Source: Bifidobacterium adolescentis ATCC 15703 (GTDB lineage Bacteria > Actinomycetota > Actinomycetes > Actinomycetales > Bifidobacteriaceae). Taken from it: a stretch of 64,000 nt of DNA. The notes below the pieces were generated by a model. It ran no database searches. It was given only the letters and a program-made list of their open reading frames with translations, and was not told the DNA's origin. Positions 1 to 9,561 of the stretch are shown here, one piece after another (the first letter of the stretch is position 1; each line of letters starts with the position of its first letter). The stretch is taken from the NCBI RefSeq assembly GCF_000010425.1, contig NC_008618.1:1481946-1545945 (forward strand), in the 5' to 3' direction. The position numbers were made by a program, and so were the translations under genes.

Positions 1-1047
1 TGGTTCGGCGGGGTTGGTGACGGTGCTTTCCTCGTTGAGCACCTGGCAGATACGTTCCGCGGAAGCCTGCGAAATGATGCACATGACGAAGATCATGGAC
101 AGCATCATCATAGCCATGAGGATCTGCATGGCGTATGTGACCAATGCCGTCAGATCGCCGGTGGTCAATCCCAATGCGGCGTTGTTGCCGGACGAGACGA
201 TCTGCCGCGCGCCCATCCAAGCAATCAGAATCATCGAAACGTACACACAGACCATCATGAGCGGACCGTTGAAGCTCATCACACGGTCGGCCTTGCTGAA
301 ATCCTTGTAGATGCGCTGCGAAATACGGCCGAACTTCGCGATCTCATGGGATTCGCGGGTATAGGACTTCACCACACGGATGCCCTGCAGATTCTCGTCC
401 ACCACATTGTTGAGCTTGTCATACGCGTGGAACACACGCTCGAACACCGGATGCACGTACACCGCCAGACCACACAGACCGAAAGCGAGAACAGGGATGC
501 ACGCCAGGAACACCAAGGAAATGGACGGGCTGATGCGGAACGAGAAGATCCACGCCACGATCATCATGATCGGGGCTCGCACACCCAGACGAATGATCAT
601 GGAATAGGCGTTCTGCAGGTTGGTCACATCGGTGGTGAGCCTGGTGATGATCGAGCCGGTGGAGAACTTGTCAATATTGGTGAAGCTGAAGCCCTGCACC
701 TTCTCGAATTCGTCATGACGCAGGTTCTTGGCGAATCCAGCGCCGGCGATCGCGGCGAATTTACCGGCAAGGAAGCCAGCCGCGAGCGAACATAGCGAGC
801 ACGCCAGAAGAATCAGACCGAATTTGACGATGGCGGGCATGCTTTTGCCGGTGATGCCTTCATCAATCAACGACGCCATCACCGTGGGGATGAGGATTTC
901 CAGAACACCTTCGACCACCACAAATATCGGGGTGAGAATGCTGGGCTTCCTATATTCACGCAGCGATTTGCCAAGCGTGCGTACGAGATGCCGCTTTTGT
1001 TTTGGCTGCGATTGCACCGCAGCCGTTGTCACGTTTGTTCCGCTCAC
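1..1047 (-). CDS. ABC exporter, N-terminal membrane domain (partial)
   Basis: This is the N-terminal 349 codons of an ABC exporter half-transporter; the ATPase domain lies beyond the window edge. The translation has a basic N-terminus followed by type I exporter membrane helices. It contains the typical stretches FSTGSIITRLTTDVTNLQNAY and LQGIRVVKSYTRE, where coupling helices lie. The start is GTG at 1047, which directly follows the TAA stop of the MarR-type gene (TAA-GTG, no gap), so the two are translationally coupled. In bifidobacteria such exporters usually occur as heterodimer pairs controlled by an adjacent MarR regulator and act on drugs, lipids or peptides. The substrate cannot be told here. 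Confidence 0.85.
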   Translation of the reverse strand, partial: MSGTNVTTAAVQSQPKQKRHLVRTLGKSLREYRKPSILTPIFVVVEGVLEILIPTVMASLIDEGITGKSMPAIVKFGLILLACSLCSLAAGFLAGKFAAIAGAGFAKNLRHDEFEKVQGFSFTNIDKFSTGSIITRLTTDVTNLQNAYSMIIRLGVRAPIMMIVAWIFSFRISPSISLVFLACIPVLAFGLCGLAVYVHPVFERVFHAYDKLNNVVDENLQGIRVVKSYTRESHEIAKFGRISQRIYKDFSKADRVMSFNGPLMMVCVYVSMILIAWMGARQIVSSGNNAALGLTTGDLTALVTYAMQILMAMMMLSMIFVMCIISQASAERICQVLNEESTVTNPAEP

Positions 1048-1686
1048 TTACTCTTCCTTTCCTGTTTCGTCTTCCTGTGATGTTTTCCGTACAGTTGGTT
1101 GCGATTCGCATTCCCGCGATTGCCGTTCCCACGATTCCGCCTCGCACAATGCCAGGCTGGAATAGCGACTTTCGTCACCGATCAGCCCAGTGGAGACCAG
1201 ATTGGTCTGCATCACGTCGAGCACGTGCATGAATTCGCGGATCTCGTCATCGCTCAAACCCTGAAGAAGAATGCCTTCCATAGCGATGGCGTTGGCTCGC
1301 AGCGCCTCGGCTATATCGCGCGATTTGTCAGTGAGCACGATTTTCTTCAACCGCGCGTCCCTCGGCACGGATTCGCGCACGATAAGCCCTTTGCGTTCCA
1401 TCAATGCGAGCACCCTGCTCGACGTCGACCGGGTGATGCCGAAGCGGCGTTCCACATCCTGCGGGAAGATCTCCCGTTCCGAATGGCGCGCGAGGAAGGT
1501 GATGATGTCGATGTTGCCACCGCTCAGACTCTCCACTTCCATAGGACGCGTCACCGTAAGATACCGGTTGATGACGTTGTGCAGCGATCGGATGGCGACG
1601 CTTGGAGGCTTGCATGCGCCCCGCTCCCATGCTTCGGCGAACGCGGGGTTCACCGAAGCCGTTCCATCGTTCTGTATATCGTTCAC
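1048..1686 (-). CDS. MarR-family transcriptional regulator
   Basis: A winged-helix MarR-type repressor. The HTH core is visible as FPQDVERRFGITRSTSSRVLALMERKGLIVRESVPRDARLKKIVLTDKSR, with recognition helix and beta-wing. I place the start at the GTG at 1686. The longer reading from ATG 1734 would run through a pair of palindromes at 1704-1732 that look like its own operator, and it has no good ribosome site; another GTG at about 1654 is possible. The stop abuts the start of the ABC exporter, so the regulator probably represses this operon and responds to a compound the exporter handles. The family call is secure; start and ligand are not. Confidence 0.85.
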   Translation of the reverse strand: MNDIQNDGTASVNPAFAEAWERGACKPPSVAIRSLHNVINRYLTVTRPMEVESLSGGNIDIITFLARHSEREIFPQDVERRFGITRSTSSRVLALMERKGLIVRESVPRDARLKKIVLTDKSRDIAEALRANAIAMEGILLQGLSDDEIREFMHVLDVMQTNLVSTGLIGDESRYSSLALCEAESWERQSRECESQPTVRKTSQEDETGKEE

Positions 1687-1703
1687 GGAACATAAGATAA
1701 CAC

Positions 1704-1732
1704 GTTGTACATGCAACAGTTGCATATGCAAC
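1704..1732. promoter_or_regulatory. Tandem MarR-type operator palindromes
   Basis: GTTGCATATGCAAC at 1719-1732 is a perfect 14-bp palindrome. GTTGTACATGCAAC at 1704-1717 is a near copy, one base away. They lie just upstream of the likely start of the MarR gene, so autorepression of the MarR-exporter operon is the natural reading. The role is inferred from position and symmetry. Confidence 0.6.
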
Positions 1733-1850
1733 ATTCAGCGTGTCGTGTGTGACGGAACCGGATCGCAGCACACCGAGCGCAATATTGTAATCGCAAAATC
1801 GCTTAAAAATAGCCAAAAATAAGCTCGGAACAAGCCGAAACCAAGTATGA

Positions 1851-1901
1851 AAAAGCCGAGGATGTGGTCCGCACCGGTTCATTCGCGGGCCACATCCTCG
1901 G
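1851..1901 (-). terminator. Rho-independent terminator of the GH3 gene
   Basis: The perfect arms CCGAGGATGTGG (1856-1867) and CCACATCCTCGG (1890-1901) form a 12-bp stem. On the minus strand the stem is followed by CTTTTT, as expected downstream of the GH3 gene that stops at 1953. Confidence 0.8.
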
Positions 1902-1952
1902 TCTAAATCCTTGAAACTCCTTTTGCTTACGTCTTGTTTACGTCAATCCGTC

Positions 1953-4208
1953 TTATTCGGCGGTTTCGGCGATTTTGGCGTATTCGTCGAGCATGAAGGC
2001 GGTGATGGCCTTGCCGCCGTCGCTCATCAGCATCGGCATGGAGTTGATCGGCATGGACTTGAGGAACATGCGCATCATGTCGTTGTCGGGCAGCTGCGGC
2101 AGATTGCCGGCCTCGCCTTCCGCATACACGGATGCGACGATTTTGGAGCCGACCGGATCGTCGGCCCATTCGCCGAACGTGGACCATTCGTCGAGCGGCA
2201 GGGCCTTGCCGTCGCCGTCGAGCGTGACGACGGCCACGGCGGCGATGTCGCGGCTGGACGTGCCGACTTCGACGGTGTATTCGCCGGCTTCGACATGCCA
2301 GTCGTTGAACTTCTCGGACCAGTAGGCGAAGGCGCGCTCGTCCAGATCGAAGGTAATCTCAGCCGATTCGCCGGCCTTGAGGAACACCTTTCGGAAGCCC
2401 TTGAGCTCATGCTTCGGGCGGGCTACGGCGGCCTTGCCTGGAGCTACGTAGACCTGCACGGTTTCGGCGGCGTCCACGTCGGACGTGTTGGTGACGGTCG
2501 CGGTGACGTGTGCGGTGTTGGCGCCGGTCTTGGCGACGTTCACGCCGTCGATCGCAAAGGTCGCGTAGCTCAGGCCGAAGCCGAACGGGTAGTCGACGGC
2601 CTTGTCGTACGTGTCGTAGTAGCGGTAGCCGACGAACACGCCCTCACCATAGTCGACGTGCCCCTCCTCACCCGGCCAGTTGATCATGCTCGGATCGTCG
2701 TTGATGTTCATCGGAATGGTCTGTGCCAGCTTGCCGGACGGGCTGACCTTGCCGAAGATCACGTCGGCGAGCGCCGGACCGCCCGCCTGGCCAAGCAGCC
2801 AGGATTCGAGGATGCCCTTGGCGTTGCCCGCCCATGGTGCCACGGAGACGACGGATCCGTTGGACAGCACCACGACGATGTTCTTGTTTTCGGCGGCGAC
2901 GGCTTTGAGCAGTTCGACCTGCTTGGCTGGAATGTCGAGGGTTTCACGGTCGAAGCCTTCGGATTCGGCGGCTTCCGGAAGGCCGAGGAACATGAGGACG
3001 ACGTCGGCGTTTTTGGCGGTTTCGACGGCTTCGGCTTCGAGCGTGCGATCGGCCGGTTCGAGGTCGAGGGTGAAGCCCGGTGCGAACGCGACGTCGACGC
3101 CCCGCGCGGCGAGGGTGTCGAGGAAGCTGGTCATCTTGGTCGGGGTGATGTGGGACGAACCGCCGCCCTGGTAGCGCGGAGTGCGGGCGAATTCGCCGAT
3201 GACGGCGATTTTCGCGTTTGCAGCGACCGGCAGGATGTCGTCGTCGTTTTTGAGCAGCACCATGGATTCGATGGCGGCCTGATGGGCCACCTCGTCGTGG
3301 GCGTCCACGTCGAAATGGTAATCGTCGATGCTCATGGCGGAGCGCGTCTTGTTCACGAGGTCGACCATGCCTTGGGCCATGCGGTCGAGCTGTTCGGGCT
3401 GGATGCGGCCGTCACGTGCGGCGTAGACGATCTGGTCGTCCGTGTAGCTCGGCGGCATTTCAAGGTTGAGGCCGGCGTTGAGGGAGGCGACGCGGTCGTG
3501 GTCGGCGCCCCAATCGCTCATGACGATGCCTTCATACCCCCATTCGTCGCGGAGCACGTCGGTGAGCAGCCAGCGGTTTTGTGCGGAATGCACGCCGTTG
3601 ATGCGGTTGTAGGAGCACATGATGGTCCATGGCTGGGCGGTTTTGACGATGTGCTCGAAGGCCGGGAAGTAGATCTCGCGCAGCGCCCGCTGGGAGATGT
3701 TGGCGGATACGCGCAGACGGTCGGTCTCCTGGTTGTTGGCGGCGAAGTGCTTGAGCGAGGTGCCCACGCCCTTGGACTGCACGCCGGCGACGATGCCGAC
3801 TGCCTCATGGCCGGCCAGATACGGGTCTTCGGACCAATATTCGAAGCAGCGGCCGCCGAGCGGATTGCGCTTGATGTTGACGCCGGGACCGAGGATGACG
3901 GCGACCTTCTCCTGGATGCATTCCTCCGCCATGGCCTCGCCGACCTGGTGGATGAGTTCCGGATTCCACGAGCTGGACAGGCCCGCGGCCGGCGGGAAGC
4001 AGGTGGCGGGCACGGAGTTGTTCAGATCGACTTCGCCGGTGGTGGCCGAGTTGGACTTGCGCAGACCGTGGGGTCCGTCGGTGATCATATAGCCGGGAAT
4101 GCCCTTGGCTTCAACGCCCTGCAGATGCCAAGCGTCGCCGCCGGAAGTTAGGGATGCTTTCTCTTCAAGCGTCAGGTCATTGACGGAAGGATAGGTGTTT
4201 TCGCTCAT
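1953..4208 (-). CDS. GH3 beta-glucosidase
   Basis: A 751-residue family 3 glycoside hydrolase, the usual full length for the form with an (alpha/beta)8 domain, an alpha/beta sandwich and a C-terminal fibronectin III-like domain. The catalytic nucleophile is Asp232 in GIVMSDWGADHD; KHFAANNQE (about residues 153-161) is the conserved loop. There is no signal peptide, so it acts in the cytoplasm on imported oligosaccharides or glycosides and releases a terminal sugar from the non-reducing end. It is divergent from the TetR gene at 4464, and the shared 255-bp gap carries several palindromes. Exact substrate (gluco-, xylo- or plant glycoside) is unresolved. Confidence 0.93.
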   Translation of the reverse strand: MSENTYPSVNDLTLEEKASLTSGGDAWHLQGVEAKGIPGYMITDGPHGLRKSNSATTGEVDLNNSVPATCFPPAAGLSSSWNPELIHQVGEAMAEECIQEKVAVILGPGVNIKRNPLGGRCFEYWSEDPYLAGHEAVGIVAGVQSKGVGTSLKHFAANNQETDRLRVSANISQRALREIYFPAFEHIVKTAQPWTIMCSYNRINGVHSAQNRWLLTDVLRDEWGYEGIVMSDWGADHDRVASLNAGLNLEMPPSYTDDQIVYAARDGRIQPEQLDRMAQGMVDLVNKTRSAMSIDDYHFDVDAHDEVAHQAAIESMVLLKNDDDILPVAANAKIAVIGEFARTPRYQGGGSSHITPTKMTSFLDTLAARGVDVAFAPGFTLDLEPADRTLEAEAVETAKNADVVLMFLGLPEAAESEGFDRETLDIPAKQVELLKAVAAENKNIVVVLSNGSVVSVAPWAGNAKGILESWLLGQAGGPALADVIFGKVSPSGKLAQTIPMNINDDPSMINWPGEEGHVDYGEGVFVGYRYYDTYDKAVDYPFGFGLSYATFAIDGVNVAKTGANTAHVTATVTNTSDVDAAETVQVYVAPGKAAVARPKHELKGFRKVFLKAGESAEITFDLDERAFAYWSEKFNDWHVEAGEYTVEVGTSSRDIAAVAVVTLDGDGKALPLDEWSTFGEWADDPVGSKIVASVYAEGEAGNLPQLPDNDMMRMFLKSMPINSMPMLMSDGGKAITAFMLDEYAKIAETAE

Positions 4209-4244
4209 ACGTTCCTCTTTCGCATCGTTTTCTTGAGTTCGTAT

Positions 4245-4362
4245 CGGTTAACCGGCTTGTGGAATCTCAACCCCGAAATCTTTACTAACCGGTCGGTAGG
4301 TACTTTATCAAAATCAACATCGCAACACGCCAATCTTCTTTGAAAAATCAGTTAACCGACCG
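4245..4362. promoter_or_regulatory. Divergent promoter with TetR-type operator motifs
   Basis: The gap between the GH3 gene and its TetR regulator holds three related motifs: CGGTTAACCG (4245-4254, perfect palindrome), CTAACCGGTCGGTAG (4285-4299, imperfect inverted repeat) and GTTAACCGACCG (4351-4362). The shared core is TAACCG. Position between divergent genes suggests control of both by the TetR protein; binding is inferred. Confidence 0.55.
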
Positions 4363-4463
4363 TAAAGTAACTGCAAGTATTTACCACTTGAGAGAAATGG
4401 CGATTCATAAGCATTGCAGCGCACATGAATCGCCATTCATGGAAGGCAGGAGAGGGAATCATC

Positions 4464-5042
4464 ATGGCCAACGAAGAAGTCGACCGAAGAGCGGAGATTC
4501 TCAATGCGGCCGTCGAACTGTTTGGAATGCTCGGCTATTACGGCACTTCCCTGCAGAAAATCGCCGATCGCGTAGGACTCACCAAGGCTGGCGTGCTGCA
4601 TTATGTCGGCAGTAAGGAAGGACTGCTCACAGCCGCGCTGGACGAAGTCTACGATTCCGAAACGGAAGATATTCTTACCGACATAGTACGTGAGCCACGC
4701 CCGTTGATCGCCGACATGTGGCGCAGAATCGTGGCGGTGAACGCACGCAGACCGATTCAGGTGCACATGTTTTCCACGTTGAGCGCCGAAGCGATCGACC
4801 CGAACCACCCCGCACACGAGTACTTCGCCAACCGTGAGCTGCATAATGCCGACACCGCACTCAACATCCGTTGGCAAGTGCCCGAAGGTGTTGATACGCG
4901 TCGGCTGCTTAATGCGGGATTCGCCATGATGGATGGCGTGCAGCTGCGTTGGCTGCGCACGCCCGGTCAGGATCTGAACGCCATGTGGGCGGAATGCGAA
5001 GACGCCCTGTTCCCCCTGCCCATGTGGGAGGACTACCGCTAA
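4464..5042 (+). CDS. TetR-family regulator
   Basis: A 192-residue TetR-type regulator. The N-terminal HTH reads TSLQKIADRVGLTKAGVLHYVGSKEGLL. The start at 4464 has AGGAGAGG at good spacing; the reading from 4425 lacks one. The C-terminus ends in LFPLPMWEDYR, a variant of the LFPSPxWDGYR ending shared by four other regulators in the window (9143, 12352, 20851 and 28160), which marks them as paralogues. It is divergent from a GH3 gene and lies 55 bp upstream of glycerate kinase, which it may co-transcribe with. The ligand is probably a sugar from the GH3 substrate. Confidence 0.88.
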   Translation: MANEEVDRRAEILNAAVELFGMLGYYGTSLQKIADRVGLTKAGVLHYVGSKEGLLTAALDEVYDSETEDILTDIVREPRPLIADMWRRIVAVNARRPIQVHMFSTLSAEAIDPNHPAHEYFANRELHNADTALNIRWQVPEGVDTRRLLNAGFAMMDGVQLRWLRTPGQDLNAMWAECEDALFPLPMWEDYR

Positions 5043-5097
5043 GCCTCTGCCCCGGCACTGCATTAATGTATGGATGCAGACGTAAAAGGAGACATGT

Positions 5098-6300
5098 ATG
5101 CGGATTCTGCTGGCACCGGACTCGTTCAAGGAAGCCGCTTCGGCTGAAGCAATCGCACAGGCGATGGCTCGCGGCATTAAGCGTGGCAATCCGCAGGCGG
5201 AATGCCGGCTCATGCCTCTTTCCGATGGCGGCGAAGGATTGACGCAAGCCTTGGTTCATGCCACCGCCGGCACGTTGCACAATGTTGAGACAGTTGATGC
5301 GATCGGCCGCCCGATTACCGCTCAGTTTGGCTTTCTTGGCAATAATCATGCTTCTTGTATTCTCCACACCGCCGTAGTCGAGTTGGCTTCGGCAAGCGGA
5401 CTTGAACGGGTCTCCCCCGCCGACCGCAATGCGTTGTCCGCTTCCACGTTCGGCACCGGCTTGCTGATTCGTGCTGCGATTGACGCTGGCGCGGATCGTA
5501 TTGTGCTTGGTTTGGGCGGCAGTGCCACTACGGATGGCGGCACGGGATTGGCTCGCGCGCTTGGATTTCGTTTTCTTGATACGGCAGGTCATGATATTCC
5601 GCTTGGTGGCGGTTCTCTTGTTGATTTGGAGAGGATTGACGATTCGGAAGTTCCCGATTTTGTAAAAAATGTTCCGATTGTTCTCGCCTGCGATGTCGCC
5701 AATCCTTTGACCGGACCAGAAGGTACTGCGCATGTGTTCGCTCCGCAAAAAGGCGCGAACACAGCACAGGTCGAACTCCTCGATCAGGGACTCGCGAATC
5801 TCGCACACGCGATCATGCAATACAATGGCCGCGATATTGAGCGCATTCCCGGTACAGGCGCCGCGGGCGGTACCGGCGGCGGGATGCTCGGCCTGTTCAA
5901 TACAACAGTGCGGCCGGGAATCGAACTTGTGCTCGATCTTGCGCATGGTCGAGAAGCATGCGCATGGGCCGACGTCATCATCACCGGCGAAGGTTCCATC
6001 GACAGTCAGACACCGTACGGCAAAGTGCCGAATGGCATTGCGAAACTGGCGCAATCGCAAGGAAAACCAACTATTGCCATTGGCGGAACGGTAACCCGCG
6101 ATCCACACACCATCGAAGCGTTGAACGAGACCGGCATCGTCGCAACGTTCGGCATTGCGCCCGGGTCGGCGGATCTTGCGACGCTGATCGCCAATACGGA
6201 ACGCAATGTCGAGATTACGTGTGCCGCAATCGCCGGCACACTGCGCGTTGCTTCGGCTACTGCAGTAGCTGCAGCTACTTCACCTTGCGAATCAGCATGA
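5098..6300 (+). CDS. glxK: Glycerate kinase (GlxK/GarK family)
   Basis: A 400-residue glycerate kinase of the GarK/GlxK family, which uses ATP to phosphorylate D-glycerate to 2-phosphoglycerate. The N-terminal MRILLAPDSFKEAASA, LSDGGEGL, GLGGSATTDGGTGLA and ITGEGSIDSQT motifs are all present. The length is slightly above the usual 370-385. The ribosome site AAAGGAG lies 9 bases before ATG 5098. It follows the TetR gene closely on the same strand. Its 3' end overlaps an MFS remnant on the other strand by 26 bases. Confidence 0.92.
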   Translation: MRILLAPDSFKEAASAEAIAQAMARGIKRGNPQAECRLMPLSDGGEGLTQALVHATAGTLHNVETVDAIGRPITAQFGFLGNNHASCILHTAVVELASASGLERVSPADRNALSASTFGTGLLIRAAIDAGADRIVLGLGGSATTDGGTGLARALGFRFLDTAGHDIPLGGGSLVDLERIDDSEVPDFVKNVPIVLACDVANPLTGPEGTAHVFAPQKGANTAQVELLDQGLANLAHAIMQYNGRDIERIPGTGAAGGTGGGMLGLFNTTVRPGIELVLDLAHGREACAWADVIITGEGSIDSQTPYGKVPNGIAKLAQSQGKPTIAIGGTVTRDPHTIEALNETGIVATFGIAPGSADLATLIANTERNVEITCAAIAGTLRVASATAVAAATSPCESA

Positions 6301-6553
6301 TGAACACCGTGCCCAGCAGCACCGCAACCACAGCGATCGGGAACAAAGCCGTATAACCGCCAGTGGCAAGCACAATCGCGACGGCAAGCTGCTGTATGGC
6401 GTTCATCACCGCGGAACAGTCGGCGTTCATTGACGATGGCAACTGGTTCAACGCATGCGTCTGATCAGGCACCAGTACGAATCCGGAAGCGGCCATAAAC
6501 AGTGCGTATGCCACAACGATGACCCATTCATGTGAGCCGCCCACGATCGGCAT
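6275..6553 (-). pseudogene. Remnant of a DHA2-type MFS transporter
   Basis: Only 92 codons remain, matching the last transmembrane helices of a drug:H+ antiporter of the DHA2 type: a PDQTHALNQLPSSMNADCSAVMNAIQQLA stretch followed by two hydrophobic segments. A TGA lies four codons upstream of the ATG, and no N-terminal part is found, so this is a truncated gene rather than a small protein. It overlaps the end of glycerate kinase. Confidence 0.75.
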
Positions 6554-6568
6554 TTCGTAGGCGGCTCA
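6533..6568 (-). terminator. Hairpin downstream of second GH3 gene
   Basis: TGAGCCGCC (6533-6541) and GGCGGCTCA (6560-6568) form a perfect 9-bp stem with an 18-base loop, about 58 bases past the stop of the GH3 gene at 6626. There is no T-run, so a terminator role is only plausible. It also covers the start of the MFS remnant. Confidence 0.4.
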
Positions 6569-6625
6569 TATCAGACTAGCGTGTCGATTATTAGGTTCTG
6601 CGACACGGCTTATTTCGTTTCGCTT

Positions 6626-8968
6626 TTACGCGACGGTGAAGGTGGTGCGCTTCAAGTGTTCGCGACGGCTGGAATGACCGATAAGCACTTCGAATTCGCC
6701 CGGTTCGACGATCCGGTTAGCTTCCGAATCGACGATGGTGCAATCGGAAACCGGAATGTCGAAGGCAACGGTCTTACTTTTGCCTGGTTCGAGTTCCACG
6801 CGCTGGAATGCTTTAAGTTCACGATCAGTCCAGCTGTAGGAGGTCACGATGTCGCCGATGTAGAGCTGTACTACTTCCGTGCCCTTGCGATCGCCCGTAT
6901 TGGTGAGGGTGATTTCGGCATGCACAGTGTCGGTTTCGGCGAATATGCCGGATTCCGGAACGTTGGTGATGGTCGGATCTCCGTATTCGAACGTGGTGTA
7001 GCTCAGACCCTCGCCGAATGCGAATGCCGGATTCTGCGTGAGGTCGGCGTAACGGTTGCCGTGCTGGCCTCGAATCTGGTTGTAGTAGACCGGCAGCTGT
7101 CCTGCGTGACGCGGGAAGGTGATCGGCAGGCGTCCGCTCGGTTCGGTTTCGCCGAGAATGATTTCGGCGATGGCCTGGCCGCCCTTCATGCCCGGGCTTG
7201 GAGCCCACAGCAGAGCCGAAGTGCCTTCGGCTGGAGTTTCGTCAACAATCACGCCATTGGTACCGATCACGGATGCCGGCAGCACTTGCGGCTTGGAGCT
7301 GACGAGCACCACCACGAACGGCTTGCCGGTTTCGCGAGCCACGTTCGACAGTGCATCGATCAGTGCATTCTGTCCGCCGAGCAGTTCAAGCGTGGCGGTG
7401 GAGCAGCCTTCGCCAATGGCCTGGATCACATCGCCCACCACGGCCACGATCAGGTCGCTTTTACGTGCGTTTTCCACGGCTTCGCCAAGCAGTGCGCGAT
7501 CAATCTTGGCGGAAACGCCGATCTTCGGGCGAGGCTGTCCATCCGGGTAGAACTCGCCTTCCGGATCGGGCACCAAATCCACGATGTTGGCACCGCGAGA
7601 GTACACGACCTCGCAACCTTCCGGAGCGAGCTGCTTGAAACCATCAAGCACGGTGGTGATCATTTCACGCGGGTGGCCGTCAGGCATCCAGTTGATCTGG
7701 CCGGAGCTGCCTGCCCAGTCGCCCAGCTGGGTCTGGACGTCATCGGCGAGCGGGCCAACGACCGCGATACGCTTCGCACCGGCCACGTTGAACGGCAGTG
7801 AACCGTCGTTCTTCAGCAATGCCACGGCTTCGCGAGCCACTTCAAGGTTGAGCTGCTGATGCTCTTCGGAACCGATCACTGCATCGATACGCTTCTGGTC
7901 GGGCAAGCGTGGATCTTCGAACAGTCCAAGACGGAACTTCAGTGCGAGAATACGAGCCACGGCGGCATCGATCAACGATTCGTCAAGCAGACCGGTCTTC
8001 ACGGCTTCGATCGCACCCTCGTAGAACTTTGGCGTGGTCATCACCAAGTCGTTGCCGGACTTGACCGCATCGGCAGCAGCCTGCACATAATCAGGCTTGA
8101 CCTTCTGCTCCCACACGGAACGGCCGACGTTGTCCCAGTCGGTGATGAGCGTGCCCTGATAGTTCCAAGCGCCACGCAGTTTGTCGGAAAGCAGCCACTT
8201 GTTGAAGGTGACCGGCACACCTTCGATGGATTCGTAGCCGAGCATGAAGGTGCCACAGCCTTCCTTGGCTACGCGTTCGAATGGCGGCAGGAACCAGGAT
8301 TCCAGCTTGCGGTGGCTCAGGTCGGCTTCGGAAGCGTCACGCCCTCCCTGTGTTTCGGAATAGCCTGCGAAATGCTTGGCGCATGCGAGGATCGCGTCTT
8401 TGGCGAGCGGCTCGCCCGCCTTGGCTCCACCTTGATAGCCCTTGACAATGGACGATGCCATTTCGCCAATCAGGTACGGATCTTCGCCAAAGGTTTCGCC
8501 TACGCGGCCCCAACGGGTGTCTCGCGCGATGCACAGCACCGGGGAGAACGTCCAATGCACGCCGGTGGCTGACACTTCCTCGGCGGTGGCACGGCCCGCG
8601 GCCTGTACCTTTTCGGAATCCCACGTGGTTGCCATGCCCAGCTGTTCCGGGAAAATGGTGGCTCCCGGCCAGAAGGAATAGCCGTGAATGCAGTCGTCGC
8701 CGATCACCAGCGGAATGCCGAGACGGGTTTTGGCGTTCACCGTTTCCACGGCTTTCGGCAGATCGGACGGCGAGGTGTGCAGAATGGAACCAACGTGCTT
8801 GTTGACGATCAGATCGTCCAAATCGCCGCTTCGCGCGTCAAGCTGCATCATCTGTCCGACTTTTTCCTCAAGGGTCATTCGACCAAGCAGATCGGCGATG
8901 CGTTCCTCAGTAGGAAGTTTCGGATTCCTATAGGGCAGATTTACAGTATTTTCAGTGGTTTCGGTCAT
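6626..8968 (-). CDS. GH3 beta-glucosidase (second copy type)
   Basis: A 780-residue GH3 enzyme when started at ATG 8968, where GAGGAAA lies upstream; the 29-residue extension from ATG 9055 runs into the promoter region. The nucleophile is Asp277 in TLITDWDN, an unusual T where most GH3 enzymes have S. KHFAGYSETQGGRDASEAD is the conserved sandwich-domain loop, and a C-terminal fibronectin III-like domain follows. No signal peptide. It is a different branch from the GH3 at 1953. Bifidobacterial enzymes of this type act on beta-glucosides and some plant saponin conjugates; the substrate here is unproven. Confidence 0.92.
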   Translation of the reverse strand: MTETTENTVNLPYRNPKLPTEERIADLLGRMTLEEKVGQMMQLDARSGDLDDLIVNKHVGSILHTSPSDLPKAVETVNAKTRLGIPLVIGDDCIHGYSFWPGATIFPEQLGMATTWDSEKVQAAGRATAEEVSATGVHWTFSPVLCIARDTRWGRVGETFGEDPYLIGEMASSIVKGYQGGAKAGEPLAKDAILACAKHFAGYSETQGGRDASEADLSHRKLESWFLPPFERVAKEGCGTFMLGYESIEGVPVTFNKWLLSDKLRGAWNYQGTLITDWDNVGRSVWEQKVKPDYVQAAADAVKSGNDLVMTTPKFYEGAIEAVKTGLLDESLIDAAVARILALKFRLGLFEDPRLPDQKRIDAVIGSEEHQQLNLEVAREAVALLKNDGSLPFNVAGAKRIAVVGPLADDVQTQLGDWAGSSGQINWMPDGHPREMITTVLDGFKQLAPEGCEVVYSRGANIVDLVPDPEGEFYPDGQPRPKIGVSAKIDRALLGEAVENARKSDLIVAVVGDVIQAIGEGCSTATLELLGGQNALIDALSNVARETGKPFVVVLVSSKPQVLPASVIGTNGVIVDETPAEGTSALLWAPSPGMKGGQAIAEIILGETEPSGRLPITFPRHAGQLPVYYNQIRGQHGNRYADLTQNPAFAFGEGLSYTTFEYGDPTITNVPESGIFAETDTVHAEITLTNTGDRKGTEVVQLYIGDIVTSYSWTDRELKAFQRVELEPGKSKTVAFDIPVSDCTIVDSEANRIVEPGEFEVLIGHSSRREHLKRTTFTVA

Positions 8969-9007
8969 GGATTGCTCACTTTCCTCATTGAAGCGATTTC
9001 CTTTAAT

Positions 9008-9019
9008 TACCAATTGGTA
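9008..9019. promoter_or_regulatory. Palindromic operator upstream of GH3
   Basis: TACCAATTGGTA is a perfect 12-bp palindrome about 40 bases upstream of the GH3 start at 8968. A one-base variant, TACCATTTGGTA, occurs in the promoter of the MFS gene at 23530-24855. A TetR-type operator is likely; the cognate regulator may be the gene truncated at 9143 or its paralogue at 12352. Confidence 0.5.
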
Positions 9020-9142
9020 TTTTAGTATATCATATGCACATCCGCAACTCGACATAAACCCGTCAACGCAAAAGGCGAGGGACCATCAGACCCTCGCCTT
9101 TTCGCACGCGCATGCAATGCCAATCTCAACAAGTATTCAAAA

Positions 9143-9430
9143 TCAACGATATGCATCCCACAACGGGGATGGAAACAGCATGTTTTCCATCTGAGCCCAC
9201 TCTTTGCATAAATCAACTTCAGGCTCGCGCAACCACCATAATTGCACACCATCCATGATTTCCATGGCCTTACGCACCACCGGTCGTATACTCGACTTCC
9301 ATGAACCCAATTGCGGAGGAATCAGCCAAGGATATTGCGAATAGTTCTCCCAAATATCGTCCATACGAGCAGTGAATTCATCATGCAACGGATGTTCAGG
9401 ATTCAACGATTCCGCAGAAAGCACGGTAAA
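9143..9430 (-). pseudogene. Truncated TetR-family regulator
   Basis: The last 96 codons of a TetR regulator. From FTVLSAESLNPEHPLHDEF to the end LFPSPLWDAYR it is closely similar to the C-terminal half of the intact regulator at 12352. The DNA-binding half is missing: upstream of about 9430 the reading becomes unrelated sequence. It lies between the second GH3 gene and the ATP-grasp cassette, so it was probably the regulator of that GH3 gene and was lost when the cassette arrived. Confidence 0.85.
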
Positions 9431-9561
9431 CTTTGAAACAGACACCCCCAAGTATGCCAAAACCAAGCGTCACTATATGTGGACGCAGCAATGAACAATT
9501 CCCCTATGACAACTAGCATGGGGAGACATTATTTGTAAAGCATAAAAGAAGGTCCATTCAA

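Noticed and set aside
1911..4151. A 746-codon open frame on the plus strand
   Set aside because: It is antisense to the GH3 gene, which has full family motifs; long reverse frames are common in GC-rich genes with this codon use.
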